Below the pieces are notes generated by a model. That model made no database searches. It was not told the DNA's origin and saw only the letters and a program-made list of their open reading frames with translations. This document shows positions 9,012 to 18,041 of a DNA stretch of 64,000 nt, one piece after another; the stretch's first letter is position 1; each line of letters opens with the position of its first letter. The position numbers and the translations under genes are program-made. The DNA is from Anaeromonas sp052088025 (GTDB lineage Bacteria > Bacillota > Clostridia > Tissierellales > SIT17): the NCBI RefSeq assembly GCF_052088025.1, contig NZ_JBQCYD010000008.1, positions 4,069 to 68,068 on the forward strand. Reading direction: 5' to 3'.

Positions 9012-11390
9012 TTATATTTTTTTAGAATCTATATTCCATATTTCTTTTGCATATTGACTAATAGTTCTATCACTATTAAACTTTCCTGCATTGATCATAT
9101 TCATCCAACATTTTTTTGCCCAATTTCTTTTATCCTTATAAGCTTTATCTACGTGTTCTTGAGCTCTTCTATAATCATCAAAATCCTTAAATATAAAGTA
9201 GTTGTCTGGTCTTTCCCAACCATTTGTATTTAATAAAGAATCATAAATATTTCTAAACATTCCTGTAGAATTATCATCAAATGTCCCATCTATCAATGTA
9301 TCTACTACTCTTTTTAATCCTTTTACATTTTCATAATATTCTCTTGGATTATAACTATCATTTTTTTTCATTTCTTCAATTTCTTCTGAATGAGCTCCAA
9401 ATATGAAGTTGTTTTCCATACCTGCTTCTTCTACAATTTCAACATTAGCTCCATCTAATGTTCCTATTGTTGGTGTTGCATTTAGCATGAATTTCATATT
9501 CCCAGTTCCTGAAGCTTCTTTACCTGCAGTAGAAATTTGCTCAGATAGATCTGCTGCAGGAAATAATTTTTCTCCATAAGATACATTGTAATTATGAACA
9601 AAAACAACCTTTATTTTACCCTTTATTTCTTCATCATTATTGATTAGTTTTGCAATTTCATTGATATATTTTATTATAGCTTTTGCTCTAAAATATCCTG
9701 GAGCTGCTTTAGCTCCAAATATAAACGTTCTTTTTTCTATATTCATGCTAGGATTTTCTTTTAATCTATAATATAAATCTAAAATATGAAAAGCATTTAG
9801 TAATTGTCTTTTATATTCATGTAATCTTTTAATTTGAATATCAAAAATTGAATTTTCATCTATTTCTATCGACTCTTGAATTTTTATATATTCTTTTAAT
9901 TGTAATTTTTTTTCTTTTTTAATTTCTAAAAGTTTATTTAGTTTTTCTTCATCATCTATGAACTTTTCTAGTTTTTTAAGTATATCCAAATCTTTAATGA
10001 AGTCTTTAGTGCCTAATAACTCTTCTAAAAAATTTGTAAGTTCAGGATTTGAAAGTGCAAGCCATCTTCTAGGTGTTATTCCATTAGTTTTATTTTGAAA
10101 TTTTTCAGGATATAATTCATACCAATTATTTAATTCTTGATTTTTTAATATCTCAGTGTGAAGTGCTGCAACACCATTTACAGTATGACAAGCATAAATT
10201 GCAAGCCAAGCCATATGAATTAAATCATGATTTATTATTTTCATATTATTAACTTTATCTTCACTTAATTCATTATGTTTTAATTCATCAATTAGTTTTT
10301 CACTTATTATAGTTATTATTTCATATATCCTAGGTAAAACTTCTCTAAATAAAGGAACATACCATTTTTCAAGTGCCTCTTGAAGGATTGTATGGTTGGT
10401 ATATGAAAAAGTTTGTTTACATATATTCCAAGCAGTATCAAAATCAGTACCTTCTTCATCTATAAGTATTCTTATAAGTTCCGGTATAGCAACCACTGGA
10501 TGTGTATCATTTAATTGAATTTTATTATATTGTGGGAAATTTGATATATCTATATTTTTATTTTTAAATTTCCTAATTAAATCCTTTAAAGAGGCTGAAG
10601 CTAAAAGATATTGTTGTTCAAGCCTTAATATTTTACCCTTTTCTGTAGAATCATTAGGATAAAGAACCCTTGTTATATCTTCTGCTCTATTTTTCTTTTC
10701 TACAGCTTTGTCATATTCTTGATCATTAAATAAAGAAAAATCAAAATCTTCTATTGGATGAGCTTCCCAAAGTCTTAATGTGTTTGTGTTTTTTGTATCA
10801 TATCCTATTATAGGTGTATCATATGGAACTGCCCTTATTGTTTTATTATTAAGATTTACTATCACAGTTTCATCTTCTTTTTTTATAGACCATGGATCAT
10901 CATTTTTCAACCAATCATTAGCTTTTTCTAATTGAAATCCATCTCCAAATGCTTGTTCAAATATACCATAATTATACCTAAGTCCATAACCTGTAAGAGG
11001 TAAATTTAAAGTGGCACTAGAATCCATAAAGCATGCAGCAAGTCTACCAAGACCACCATTACCAAGACCTGCATCTTCTTCTTTTGATTCAATATCATTT
11101 AAATCTATATTTAATTCAGATAATACTTCTTTGATCTCATCATAGATACCTAAGTTTATTAAATTATTTCCTAAAGCTCTTCCCATTAAATATTCAGCAG
11201 AAAAATAGTAAGCTTCCTTTCCTTTATTATATTTATTTTTAGTTTTATTCCAATCATCTATTAGAATATTCATTATAGCTTTAGATATAGCATAAAATTT
11301 TTCTTCTTCTAATGCATTTTCTAACTTATTACCATATTTAATCTTTAATATTAATTCTATATCTTCTTTAAAATTTTTTTTATTAAACAT
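9012..11390 (-). CDS. glgP: glycogen/maltodextrin phosphorylase
   Basis: PLP-dependent phosphorolysis of alpha-1,4-glucans to glucose 1-phosphate. The start is the ATG at 11390 (MFNKKNFKED), with GGGAGG 10 nt upstream and 4 bp after the malQ stop; the in-frame ATG at 11408 precedes that ribosome site. The 792-aa product shows EDAGLGNGGLGRLAACF near residue 85, the PLP-lysine signature EASGTGNMKFMLNA, and TLDGANVEI. It is the last gene of the maltodextrin operon. Together with MalQ it forms the intracellular maltodextrin route, feeding PgcA. Confidence 0.93.
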   Translation of the reverse strand: MFNKKNFKEDIELILKIKYGNKLENALEEEKFYAISKAIMNILIDDWNKTKNKYNKGKEAYYFSAEYLMGRALGNNLINLGIYDEIKEVLSELNIDLNDIESKEEDAGLGNGGLGRLAACFMDSSATLNLPLTGYGLRYNYGIFEQAFGDGFQLEKANDWLKNDDPWSIKKEDETVIVNLNNKTIRAVPYDTPIIGYDTKNTNTLRLWEAHPIEDFDFSLFNDQEYDKAVEKKNRAEDITRVLYPNDSTEKGKILRLEQQYLLASASLKDLIRKFKNKNIDISNFPQYNKIQLNDTHPVVAIPELIRILIDEEGTDFDTAWNICKQTFSYTNHTILQEALEKWYVPLFREVLPRIYEIITIISEKLIDELKHNELSEDKVNNMKIINHDLIHMAWLAIYACHTVNGVAALHTEILKNQELNNWYELYPEKFQNKTNGITPRRWLALSNPELTNFLEELLGTKDFIKDLDILKKLEKFIDDEEKLNKLLEIKKEKKLQLKEYIKIQESIEIDENSIFDIQIKRLHEYKRQLLNAFHILDLYYRLKENPSMNIEKRTFIFGAKAAPGYFRAKAIIKYINEIAKLINNDEEIKGKIKVVFVHNYNVSYGEKLFPAADLSEQISTAGKEASGTGNMKFMLNATPTIGTLDGANVEIVEEAGMENNFIFGAHSEEIEEMKKNDSYNPREYYENVKGLKRVVDTLIDGTFDDNSTGMFRNIYDSLLNTNGWERPDNYFIFKDFDDYRRAQEHVDKAYKDKRNWAKKCWMNMINAGKFNSDRTISQYAKEIWNIDSKKI

Positions 11391-11394
11391 TATA

Positions 11395-12879
11395 TTACAA
11401 CCTCCCATAAAGTTTAGTCATATTTCTTATTTTGTATGCTAAACTTTCAGTTAAACTTTCCTTTTTCATTCGCCATTTCCAATTACCTCCAAGTGTCGAA
11501 GGAGTATTCATTCTAGCCCAAGATTCAAGTGCTAAAAAATCTTGCATTTGGGCTATTGCTAAATTACTTACAGAGCTCCAAGCGCCTCTTATAAATCCCC
11601 AATTATATCCCTCTTCTTTTGTAAGTTTTAAATAATCTATAGAAAGTTTTACATCTTCTTTGGCTGCATTTAAAAACCATCCATTTATAGTATCATTGTC
11701 GTGAGTTCCAGTATATACTACAGAATATTTATTGTAATTATGAGGTAAATAGTCACTTTCCTCCCTTGTATCAAAAGCAAATTGTAATACTTTCATTCCA
11801 GGATAACCTGAATCTTCTTTTAACCTTATAGTTTCTCTTGTAAGATATCCTAAATCTTCAGCAATTATTTCTATATGACCTAATTCTTTCTTTAAAGCAT
11901 TAAAAAACTTCATTCCAGGACCCTTAACCCATTTCCCATTTAAAGCTGTTTTATCACCATATGGAATAGACCAAAAAGATTCAAATCCTCTAAAATGATC
12001 AATCCTTATCATATCATATAAATTTATATTACCCTTAATTCTTTTAATCCACCAATCATAGTTTTGTTTCTCTAATAAATCCCAATTATATAAGGGATTG
12101 CCCCAAAGCTGACCTGTTTCAGAAAATGCATCTGGAGGACATCCTGCAACTTTTTTAGGATTGTTTTTATTATCAAGCAAAAATATCTCGCTATTTGCCC
12201 AGGTATCTGAACTATCAGCTGCTACATATATAGGAATATCCCCTATTATCTTTATATCTTTATCATTTGCATATTTTTTTAATTTTTTCCATTCATTAAA
12301 AAATTCATACTGTATAAAGATATGGTAATTTATTTCATTTTCTAGTTTTCTTCTATAAAATTTTAAAGCTTCTTCTTCTCTAAGCTTTATATCTTCATCC
12401 CATTCTTGCCATGGCTTTAATTTAAATTCATCTTTAAGGGCCATATATAATGAGTAATCATCTATCCAATCCTTGTTTTCTTCCTTGAATTGTAATATCT
12501 CATTCTTATATTTACTTCTTGCATTATTATATGCAATTCTTAGTATTTTTGTTTTTTTATCAAAAATCTTTTCATAATCAACCTCTTCTATATTATCACC
12601 AAAGTCTTCATTTATATAATCTTTTTTAGATATCAGTTCTTTTTTATTTAATATATCAAGATCAATAAAATATGGATTGCCAGCAAAAGATGAAAATGAC
12701 ATATATGGTGAATCACCAAAACTAGTTGGACCTATAGGAAGTATTTGCCAGTTTTTTTGACCTGACTTTTCTAAAAAATCTACAAATTCATATGCTTCTT
12801 TTCCAAAGGTGCCTATTCCATAAGGTGATGGGATAGATGTTATATGGAAAAGTATGCCACTATTTCTATTTTCTAACAT
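11395..12879 (-). CDS. malQ: 4-alpha-glucanotransferase (amylomaltase)
   Basis: GH77 disproportionating enzyme that lengthens short maltodextrins so GlgP can use them. At 494 aa it is full length. Visible motifs are the N-terminal SGILFHITSIPSPYGIG, the substrate region GDIPIYVAADSSDTW, the nucleophile in IRIDHFRGFESFW, the acid/base Glu in IIAEDLGYL, and VVYTGTHDNDTINGW. The ribosome site GAGGG precedes the ATG. It lies 26 bp after malG and directly before glgP. Confidence 0.95.
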   Translation of the reverse strand: MLENRNSGILFHITSIPSPYGIGTFGKEAYEFVDFLEKSGQKNWQILPIGPTSFGDSPYMSFSSFAGNPYFIDLDILNKKELISKKDYINEDFGDNIEEVDYEKIFDKKTKILRIAYNNARSKYKNEILQFKEENKDWIDDYSLYMALKDEFKLKPWQEWDEDIKLREEEALKFYRRKLENEINYHIFIQYEFFNEWKKLKKYANDKDIKIIGDIPIYVAADSSDTWANSEIFLLDNKNNPKKVAGCPPDAFSETGQLWGNPLYNWDLLEKQNYDWWIKRIKGNINLYDMIRIDHFRGFESFWSIPYGDKTALNGKWVKGPGMKFFNALKKELGHIEIIAEDLGYLTRETIRLKEDSGYPGMKVLQFAFDTREESDYLPHNYNKYSVVYTGTHDNDTINGWFLNAAKEDVKLSIDYLKLTKEEGYNWGFIRGAWSSVSNLAIAQMQDFLALESWARMNTPSTLGGNWKWRMKKESLTESLAYKIRNMTKLYGRL

Positions 12880-12905
12880 GATTTCTCCCTCATTTATATA
12901 TTTAA

Positions 12906-13733
12906 TTATTTTATTGATCCATCTGTAATACCTTTAATAATATGCTTTTGTGCAAATAGATAAAATATTACTATTGGAATCATAGATATTACAAGTCCTG
13001 CTAATGCTAGATGCCATTTCTTTGAATATTGTCCAAAGAAATAAAACATCTTAAGCGGTATAGTCTGCCATTCAGGTCTATTTATTACAAGTTGTGGCAG
13101 TAAAAAATCATTCCATATCCACATTATATTTAATATACTAACTGTTACAGTTATAGGTTTAAGTAGTGGAAATATTATATAAAAGAATACTTGAAAAGTA
13201 TTGCATCCATCTATTATAGCTGCCTCTTCTAATTCTATAGGAATATTTTTAATAAATCCATGATAAAGTATTATTGATAAACTAGAACCAAATCCTAGAT
13301 ACATAAATATCAACCCTAATGGATTTAAAAATCCTATTCTTCCCATCAAATTTACTAAAGGAAGCATTACTGCTTGAAAGGGTATTAGCATAGCTATTGC
13401 AAACAAAAAATATAAAAATCCACTTAATTTTGTTTTAGTTCTCACTAGCATCCATGCTGCCATTGATGCAAATATTATTATAAATAATGTGCTCCCTACT
13501 GATATAAATAAGGAATTAAAGAATGAACGAATAAAATCTAATTGTTCAAATGCTTGTGGATAATTTTCAAGAGTTAAAAATTCTCCAAAAGGTAGTCCCA
13601 TTAAATCTAAAAATATTCCTTTTTGAGTTTTAAATGAATTAGTTACAACTATATATAATGGTAATATAAAAATCAGTGCTAATATTATACCAATAATTGG
13701 TGCTATTATCTTTTTGCCTTTTTTCTCTACCAT
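12906..13733 (-). CDS. malG: sugar ABC transporter permease, MalG type
   Basis: A 275-aa inner-membrane permease with six predicted membrane segments. The cytoplasmic EAA loop, EEAAIIDGCNTFQVFFYIIFP (begins about residue 172), contacts the ATPase. The C-terminal KHIIKGITDGSIK is typical of the MalG/carbohydrate CUT1 subfamily. Its ATG overlaps the malF stop by one base. No ATPase gene is in the operon, so a shared MsmK/MalK-type ATPase encoded elsewhere is inferred, as is common for CUT1 systems in Firmicutes. Confidence 0.85.
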   Translation of the reverse strand: MVEKKGKKIIAPIIGIILALIFILPLYIVVTNSFKTQKGIFLDLMGLPFGEFLTLENYPQAFEQLDFIRSFFNSLFISVGSTLFIIIFASMAAWMLVRTKTKLSGFLYFLFAIAMLIPFQAVMLPLVNLMGRIGFLNPLGLIFMYLGFGSSLSIILYHGFIKNIPIELEEAAIIDGCNTFQVFFYIIFPLLKPITVTVSILNIMWIWNDFLLPQLVINRPEWQTIPLKMFYFFGQYSKKWHLALAGLVISMIPIVIFYLFAQKHIIKGITDGSIK

Positions 13734-14596
13734 TACATTTCCACCTCTTTTTTCTTGCTAAAATATAGTTGAGTTACTGTTATAACAGCTACTAAAAGTA
13801 AGAATAATACTGCCTTAGCTTGTGCAAGTCCTAAATTATTAAGTGTAAATGCTGTCTTATAAATATTTAATGCGAGCATTTGCGTTGAATTAGCAGGTCC
13901 TCCACCAGTTAAGGCTAAGTTTTGATCAAATAATTTAAATGCATTTGAAAGTGATAAAAATATTCCTACAGTAAATGCTGGTGCTACTAGAGGCAATATT
14001 ATATGTCTTAATTTTTGAAAACTATTTGCACCATCAATTTGTGATGCTTCTATTAATGAATCTGGTATACCTTGAATAGCTGCAATATATATTATCATCA
14101 TATATCCTGACATTTGCCAACTCATAAGTATTACAAGTCCCCAAAATCCTGTTGCAGTGCTTGCGAGCCATCCATCGAAAAATTCAACACCTAATATACT
14201 TCCTATAGACTCAAATCCTTTTGTAAATATAAATTGCCATACAAAACCTAGAATTATACCACCTATAAGGTTTGGCATAAAAAATACTCCTCTTAATAAA
14301 TTGCTAATCTTCATTTTTTTAGTAACTAGTAGGGCCAATGAAAATCCCATTATATTTATAGTAAAAACTGATACTATAGCAAATAGTGCAGTGAATTTAA
14401 ATGCATCTTTAAATCCTTGTTCACTAAAGGCTTCTATATAATTATCCATGCCTAGAAATTTTGGAGTATTAGATATTCCATTCCAATCAGTAAATGAAAA
14501 ATAAATTCCAACAATCATAGGTATAATAACTACAACTATAAAAGCAAATAATATAGGGCCTACGAATATTGGAAACCATTTTTTTGAATTACGCAT
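13733..14596 (-). CDS. malF: sugar ABC transporter permease, MalF type
   Basis: CUT1-family permease partner of MalG. I place the start at the ATG at 14596 (MRNSKKWFP), 7 nt after GGAGG; the in-frame ATG at 14602 is too close to the ribosome site. Six membrane segments are predicted, with the EAA loop LIEASQIDGANSFQKLRHI near residue 180 and GGPANSTQML near 235, as in sugar permeases. It lies about 50 bp after the binding-protein gene. Maltodextrin specificity is inferred from malQ and glgP in the same operon. Confidence 0.85.
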   Translation of the reverse strand: MRNSKKWFPIFVGPILFAFIVVVIIPMIVGIYFSFTDWNGISNTPKFLGMDNYIEAFSEQGFKDAFKFTALFAIVSVFTINIMGFSLALLVTKKMKISNLLRGVFFMPNLIGGIILGFVWQFIFTKGFESIGSILGVEFFDGWLASTATGFWGLVILMSWQMSGYMMIIYIAAIQGIPDSLIEASQIDGANSFQKLRHIILPLVAPAFTVGIFLSLSNAFKLFDQNLALTGGGPANSTQMLALNIYKTAFTLNNLGLAQAKAVLFLLLVAVITVTQLYFSKKKEVEM

Positions 14597-14649
14597 TTTC
14601 ATTCCTCCTATATAAAAATTTGGGGAAGATTAATCTCCCCCAAAAACAT

Positions 14650-15987
14650 TTATCTCATTTCTTTCCATTTTACTTCAGTATTTTCTACTAATTCTTCCCA
14701 AGTTACGTCTCCTGCAAAATACTTTTGAATTTCCACACCAAGAGCTTCTTGTCCCCATCCTGTAGGATAACCCATAAATACCCAAGGAATTGTTTTACCT
14801 TCTTCAGAATATTTCTTTACTGCTTGACCTAGTGGATCTTTAGCTTCTAGTTCTTCATATCCTTTTAAAGGTGGTAAGAATAAAAATTCATTTACTATAT
14901 AATCTTTACCTTTTTCTGAAGTATATAGCCAGTTTAAAAAGTCTTTTGCAGCTTCTTTGTCTGCATCTGAACTGTTTTTGTTTATTGCCCAGTGCATAGG
15001 AACACCTACTGGGATAGAATCTTCAACTCCACCTTTTATTGGCATTGGTAAAATATCAAGTTTCCCAGCTACATCTTCATCGATATCAGCTATTCCACCA
15101 TATACCCAGTTTCCTTGTTGAATTATTGCTACTCTTTCAAGTGATATACCTTCATCTACTTGTGTTGCATAATCAACAGCATTTAATTTTCCTTTTGAAT
15201 CAGCATAAGGAGAATAATCAGCCTGTAAATCAATTATTGATTTTAAACCATCACTATATTTAAATTCTACTTCTTCTGCATTATATGAATCTAGGGCACT
15301 ATCAAATTGTTGCCCAAAAGCAGCATTTGAAGTGTGTAGTCCACTTACCCAAGTTTCTTTTGCAGGGTATGAAAATACAGACTCAAGTAATGGGTAATTT
15401 TCTTTTAAATCACCATCTTTTATTTTTTTGTCTAAATCTTTTACAGCAGACTCTAAACTTGCAAAGTCTTTTATTGAACTAGCATCTATTTCTGCTGCTT
15501 CAAATATTTCAGTATTGTATATAAAACCATATCCTTCTATAGCAAAAGGAAGTGCATATACTTTATCTTCAACTGTAGCTCCTGCAAGTATCCCATCTAG
15601 AGCTTCATCAACCCAAGGTTGATCTGATAAATCTTCTAATTTGTCCATCCAATCTTCAACATCCTGAGGACCACCTACATTATATATTACTGGTTCTTGT
15701 CCTGATTGAAACTTAGCTCTTAAAGCAGCACCATAGTCATCTCCTCCACCAACTGTTTCAATATTAACTTTTACATTTGGATTTTCAGATTCAAACTCTT
15801 TTGCTGCTTCTCTTAATTTTTCAGCAACCTCTACTTTAAATTGAAAGATATTTACTTCTGCTTTTTCATCTGAATCTGAACTACCATCACTACTTCCTCC
15901 ATCATCATTTGAACAAGCTCCTAAAAATAATGTGGATACTAATAATAAAACTATTGATAAAGATAATACTTTACTCCATTTTTTCAT
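14650..15987 (-). CDS. malE: sugar ABC transporter substrate-binding lipoprotein
   Basis: Extracellular solute-binding lipoprotein of family 1, 445 aa. The signal peptide (residues 1-24) ends in lipobox FLGAC with C25 as the lipidation site. An acidic Ser/Asp linker follows, then the mature fold with YALPFAIEGYGFIYN near 145 and the C-terminal FMGYPTGWGQEALG. AGGAGG precedes the ATG. It is the first transport gene after the LacI regulator; maltodextrin is the inferred ligand from context only. Confidence 0.88.
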   Translation of the reverse strand: MKKWSKVLSLSIVLLLVSTLFLGACSNDDGGSSDGSSDSDEKAEVNIFQFKVEVAEKLREAAKEFESENPNVKVNIETVGGGDDYGAALRAKFQSGQEPVIYNVGGPQDVEDWMDKLEDLSDQPWVDEALDGILAGATVEDKVYALPFAIEGYGFIYNTEIFEAAEIDASSIKDFASLESAVKDLDKKIKDGDLKENYPLLESVFSYPAKETWVSGLHTSNAAFGQQFDSALDSYNAEEVEFKYSDGLKSIIDLQADYSPYADSKGKLNAVDYATQVDEGISLERVAIIQQGNWVYGGIADIDEDVAGKLDILPMPIKGGVEDSIPVGVPMHWAINKNSSDADKEAAKDFLNWLYTSEKGKDYIVNEFLFLPPLKGYEELEAKDPLGQAVKKYSEEGKTIPWVFMGYPTGWGQEALGVEIQKYFAGDVTWEELVENTEVKWKEMR

Positions 15988-16040
15988 TGTGAAACCTCCT
16001 ATAATATATTTTATTTAAAAACAAACTTTTATAAATTTTT

Positions 16041-17063
16041 TTAAATATGTTTACATGATTTTCTTTTTAATAACTTTGTATCTAGAACAATATGTTGATG
16101 TTCTATTTTTTTATCAATTAAATCAATAAGTATGTCTATGCTTTTATGTGCAAACTGTTCTTTAGGTTGCTCTATGGTAGAAATAGAAGGATGAAAATAA
16201 TGAGAATACTCAATACCATCAAATGCTATAATAGATATGTCTTCTGGTATTTTTAAACCTCTTTTAAGTATTGCCTTGGCAGCACCAATAGCCATAATAT
16301 CAGATACTGAAAAAACCGCACTAATATCTCTTCTATCATCTAACAACTTATTCATTTCTCTAAATCCTGATTCAAAAGTGAAATCTCCAACTTTTATATA
16401 ATCTTCTAAAATTTCAATATCATTTTCTTTTAAAGCTCTTTTATATCCATTGAGTCTAAGCTCGCCTATACTATTTCCTTTTATTTCTGCAGCAATCACA
16501 CCTATATCTTTGTGTCCTAATTCTATGAGGTAATTTACGGCATCATAAGCTGATTCTTCGTTTTCGATGACAATAGATGAGAATGTTTTCCTATAAACTT
16601 CTTCAATAATATTAGGTGAAGTTATAACTATAGGCGTATCAATATATTTAAGTTGTTCATCATCTTCATGATTAAAATCACCACCTAAATAAATTAATCC
16701 TTTGAGCCTTTTTTCTTTTATAAATTGTATGGCTGAACCTATATCATTTATATCACTATATTTGTAATGAATTATCATAGAATATCCAGCTTCATTGATG
16801 CGATTTTCTATGATTTGCACTATTTCAGAGAAAAAAGGATTATATATACCTTTTACAAGTAAGCCTATATTATTTGTTTCAGTTTTTTTGAGATTTCTTG
16901 CACTATTATTTGGTATATAGTTATATTCTTTTATTACTTTTAGAATTTTTTCTCTAGTTTTATCAGATACATCGGGATGATTGTTTATCACACGTGAAAC
17001 TGTACTTACTCCAAAACCTGAAATTTTAGCAATGTTTTTTATATTAAAACTTTTCTTTTTCAT
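16041..17063 (-). CDS. malR: LacI-family regulator of the maltodextrin operon (MalR-like)
   Basis: A 340-aa LacI/GalR repressor. The start is the ATG at 17063 (MKKKSFNIKNIAK), with GAGGTG upstream; the upstream ATG at 17075 lies before that site. The HTH region, NIKNIAKISGFGVSTVSRVINN, is at residues 7-28 and is followed by the hinge helix NNSARNL. The periplasmic-binding-like core includes SIVIENEESAYDAV and FDGIEYSHYFHPSISTI. It is the first gene of the operon, directly behind a palindromic operator, so autoregulation of the whole operon is likely. The effector is probably a maltodextrin, by inference. Confidence 0.88.
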   Translation of the reverse strand: MKKKSFNIKNIAKISGFGVSTVSRVINNHPDVSDKTREKILKVIKEYNYIPNNSARNLKKTETNNIGLLVKGIYNPFFSEIVQIIENRINEAGYSMIIHYKYSDINDIGSAIQFIKEKRLKGLIYLGGDFNHEDDEQLKYIDTPIVITSPNIIEEVYRKTFSSIVIENEESAYDAVNYLIELGHKDIGVIAAEIKGNSIGELRLNGYKRALKENDIEILEDYIKVGDFTFESGFREMNKLLDDRRDISAVFSVSDIMAIGAAKAILKRGLKIPEDISIIAFDGIEYSHYFHPSISTIEQPKEQFAHKSIDILIDLIDKKIEHQHIVLDTKLLKRKSCKHI

Positions 17064-17074
17064 AAAGCACCTCA

Positions 17075-17109
17075 TCTAGAATCTCTAGAAACGTTACTGG
17101 TAACGTTTC
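17075..17109. promoter_or_regulatory. LacI-type operator of the maltodextrin operon
   Basis: A perfect 22-bp palindrome, arms GAAACGTTAC / GTAACGTTTC around a central TG (17088-17109), lies 25 bp before the regulator start. Next to it are two TCTAGA palindromes 9 bp apart (17075-17080 and 17084-17089). The CGTTAC/GTAACG half-sites fit MalR/LacI-family sites. A possible -10 (TAAAAT) lies upstream, so the site would block the transcript's start. Confidence 0.8.
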
Positions 17110-17146
17110 CAACTTTAAATATATTTTATCACATAATTTTTAAAAA

Positions 17147-17180
17147 AGAAAGAGTAAATTTAAAAAAATTTACTCTTTCT
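17147..17180 (-). terminator. intrinsic terminator of the DUF975 gene
   Basis: Stem arms AGAAAGAGTAAATT / AATTTACTCTTTCT, followed by TTTTTT on the minus strand. It overlaps the stop codon at 17170. Confidence 0.85.
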
Positions 17181-17949
17181 CTATATTTTCTATATTAAGT
17201 TCTTCATAAGTAGTATAATCTTTGCTTATAGCAAGCTCTCTTAATGACTCATAAAGCTCTGCTTGCGTAGCATTTATATAAGGGAGTACAAAAAATATAC
17301 CTATTCCAAATAATAAAAGACCTAATAGTTCCCAACCTATAAATGATAAGTCCAAAATAAACATATTAAATTTATGGCCGCTAGTCATATCTTCACTAAG
17401 TTTTATTGCTCTTTTAGGTCCAATATTTGGATTATCACCCAGGATAAATGGTACCATTCTATAAGAATAAGCTTTAATTACACCAGGTATTATTAATAAT
17501 AAGTACCAAAGAAAATTATATATACCTTTTAAAAGCATAGTTTTTATAGTATCTACATATATTCCCTTCTCAAATGAATAGCCTAGATAATTCATATTAA
17601 ATTCATAATCAGTAGATCTTACAAAATATTTTTTCCCTCCTACTTCTAGAGGATATCCTAGAAATATTCTAAAAGCTAAAAATATAGCTAAAATTGATAA
17701 AAATATTGATATTGATATAAGTAATACTTGTGGGAAAAAATCATTTGAAACAATGTCATCAAATATATTCGAATTATAATCTGAATTCATATTGTCATTA
17801 TTAAAGCTATTTCTACCTCCACCAGTGAACCCGCTTCCACTTTGGCTTCCTCCAATAAAAGATAATATAAAGCTTACTATCAAAGCCTTCCAATAAGATT
17901 TTTTAAGTGTTGATTTTGCCCTTGTCTTTAAATCTCCTCTATTCCACAC
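17170..17949 (-). CDS. DUF975 family multi-pass membrane protein
   Basis: A 259-aa integral membrane protein of the DUF975 family, function unknown. The start is GTG at 17949 (codons for V/M-WNRGDLKTRAK), with AAGGGG 8 nt upstream. The N-terminal basic segment RGDLKTRAKSTLKKSYWKAL precedes a membrane helix; a Gly/Ser/Asn-rich extracytoplasmic loop (about residues 36-70) follows, then more hydrophobic segments at 72-95, 135-160 and 195-225. The motif YSYRMVPFILGDNPNIGPKRA is characteristic of the family. It stands alone between the mal operon and the symporter. Confidence 0.8.
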   Translation of the reverse strand: MWNRGDLKTRAKSTLKKSYWKALIVSFILSFIGGSQSGSGFTGGGRNSFNNDNMNSDYNSNIFDDIVSNDFFPQVLLISISIFLSILAIFLAFRIFLGYPLEVGGKKYFVRSTDYEFNMNYLGYSFEKGIYVDTIKTMLLKGIYNFLWYLLLIIPGVIKAYSYRMVPFILGDNPNIGPKRAIKLSEDMTSGHKFNMFILDLSFIGWELLGLLLFGIGIFFVLPYINATQAELYESLRELAISKDYTTYEELNIENIEKE

Positions 17950-18006
17950 ATCATTTGCCCCTTTCTTATATATATATCTATTTACTTATTATTATATTCG
18001 AAAAAA

Positions 18007-18032
18007 AATAATTTGGCAATTGCCAAATTATT
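18007..18032. terminator. bidirectional intrinsic terminator
   Basis: A perfect 26-bp palindrome AATAATTTGGCAA / TTGCCAAATTATT flanked by A and T runs on both sides. It terminates the symporter gene, whose stop is 10 bp away. Confidence 0.85.
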
Positions 18033-18041
18033 TTTTAACTA

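Noticed and set aside
17075..17109. cre (CcpA) site before the maltodextrin operon
   Set aside because: The palindrome lacks the TGNAANCG spacing of cre and fits a LacI/MalR-type CGTTAC/GTAACG operator better.
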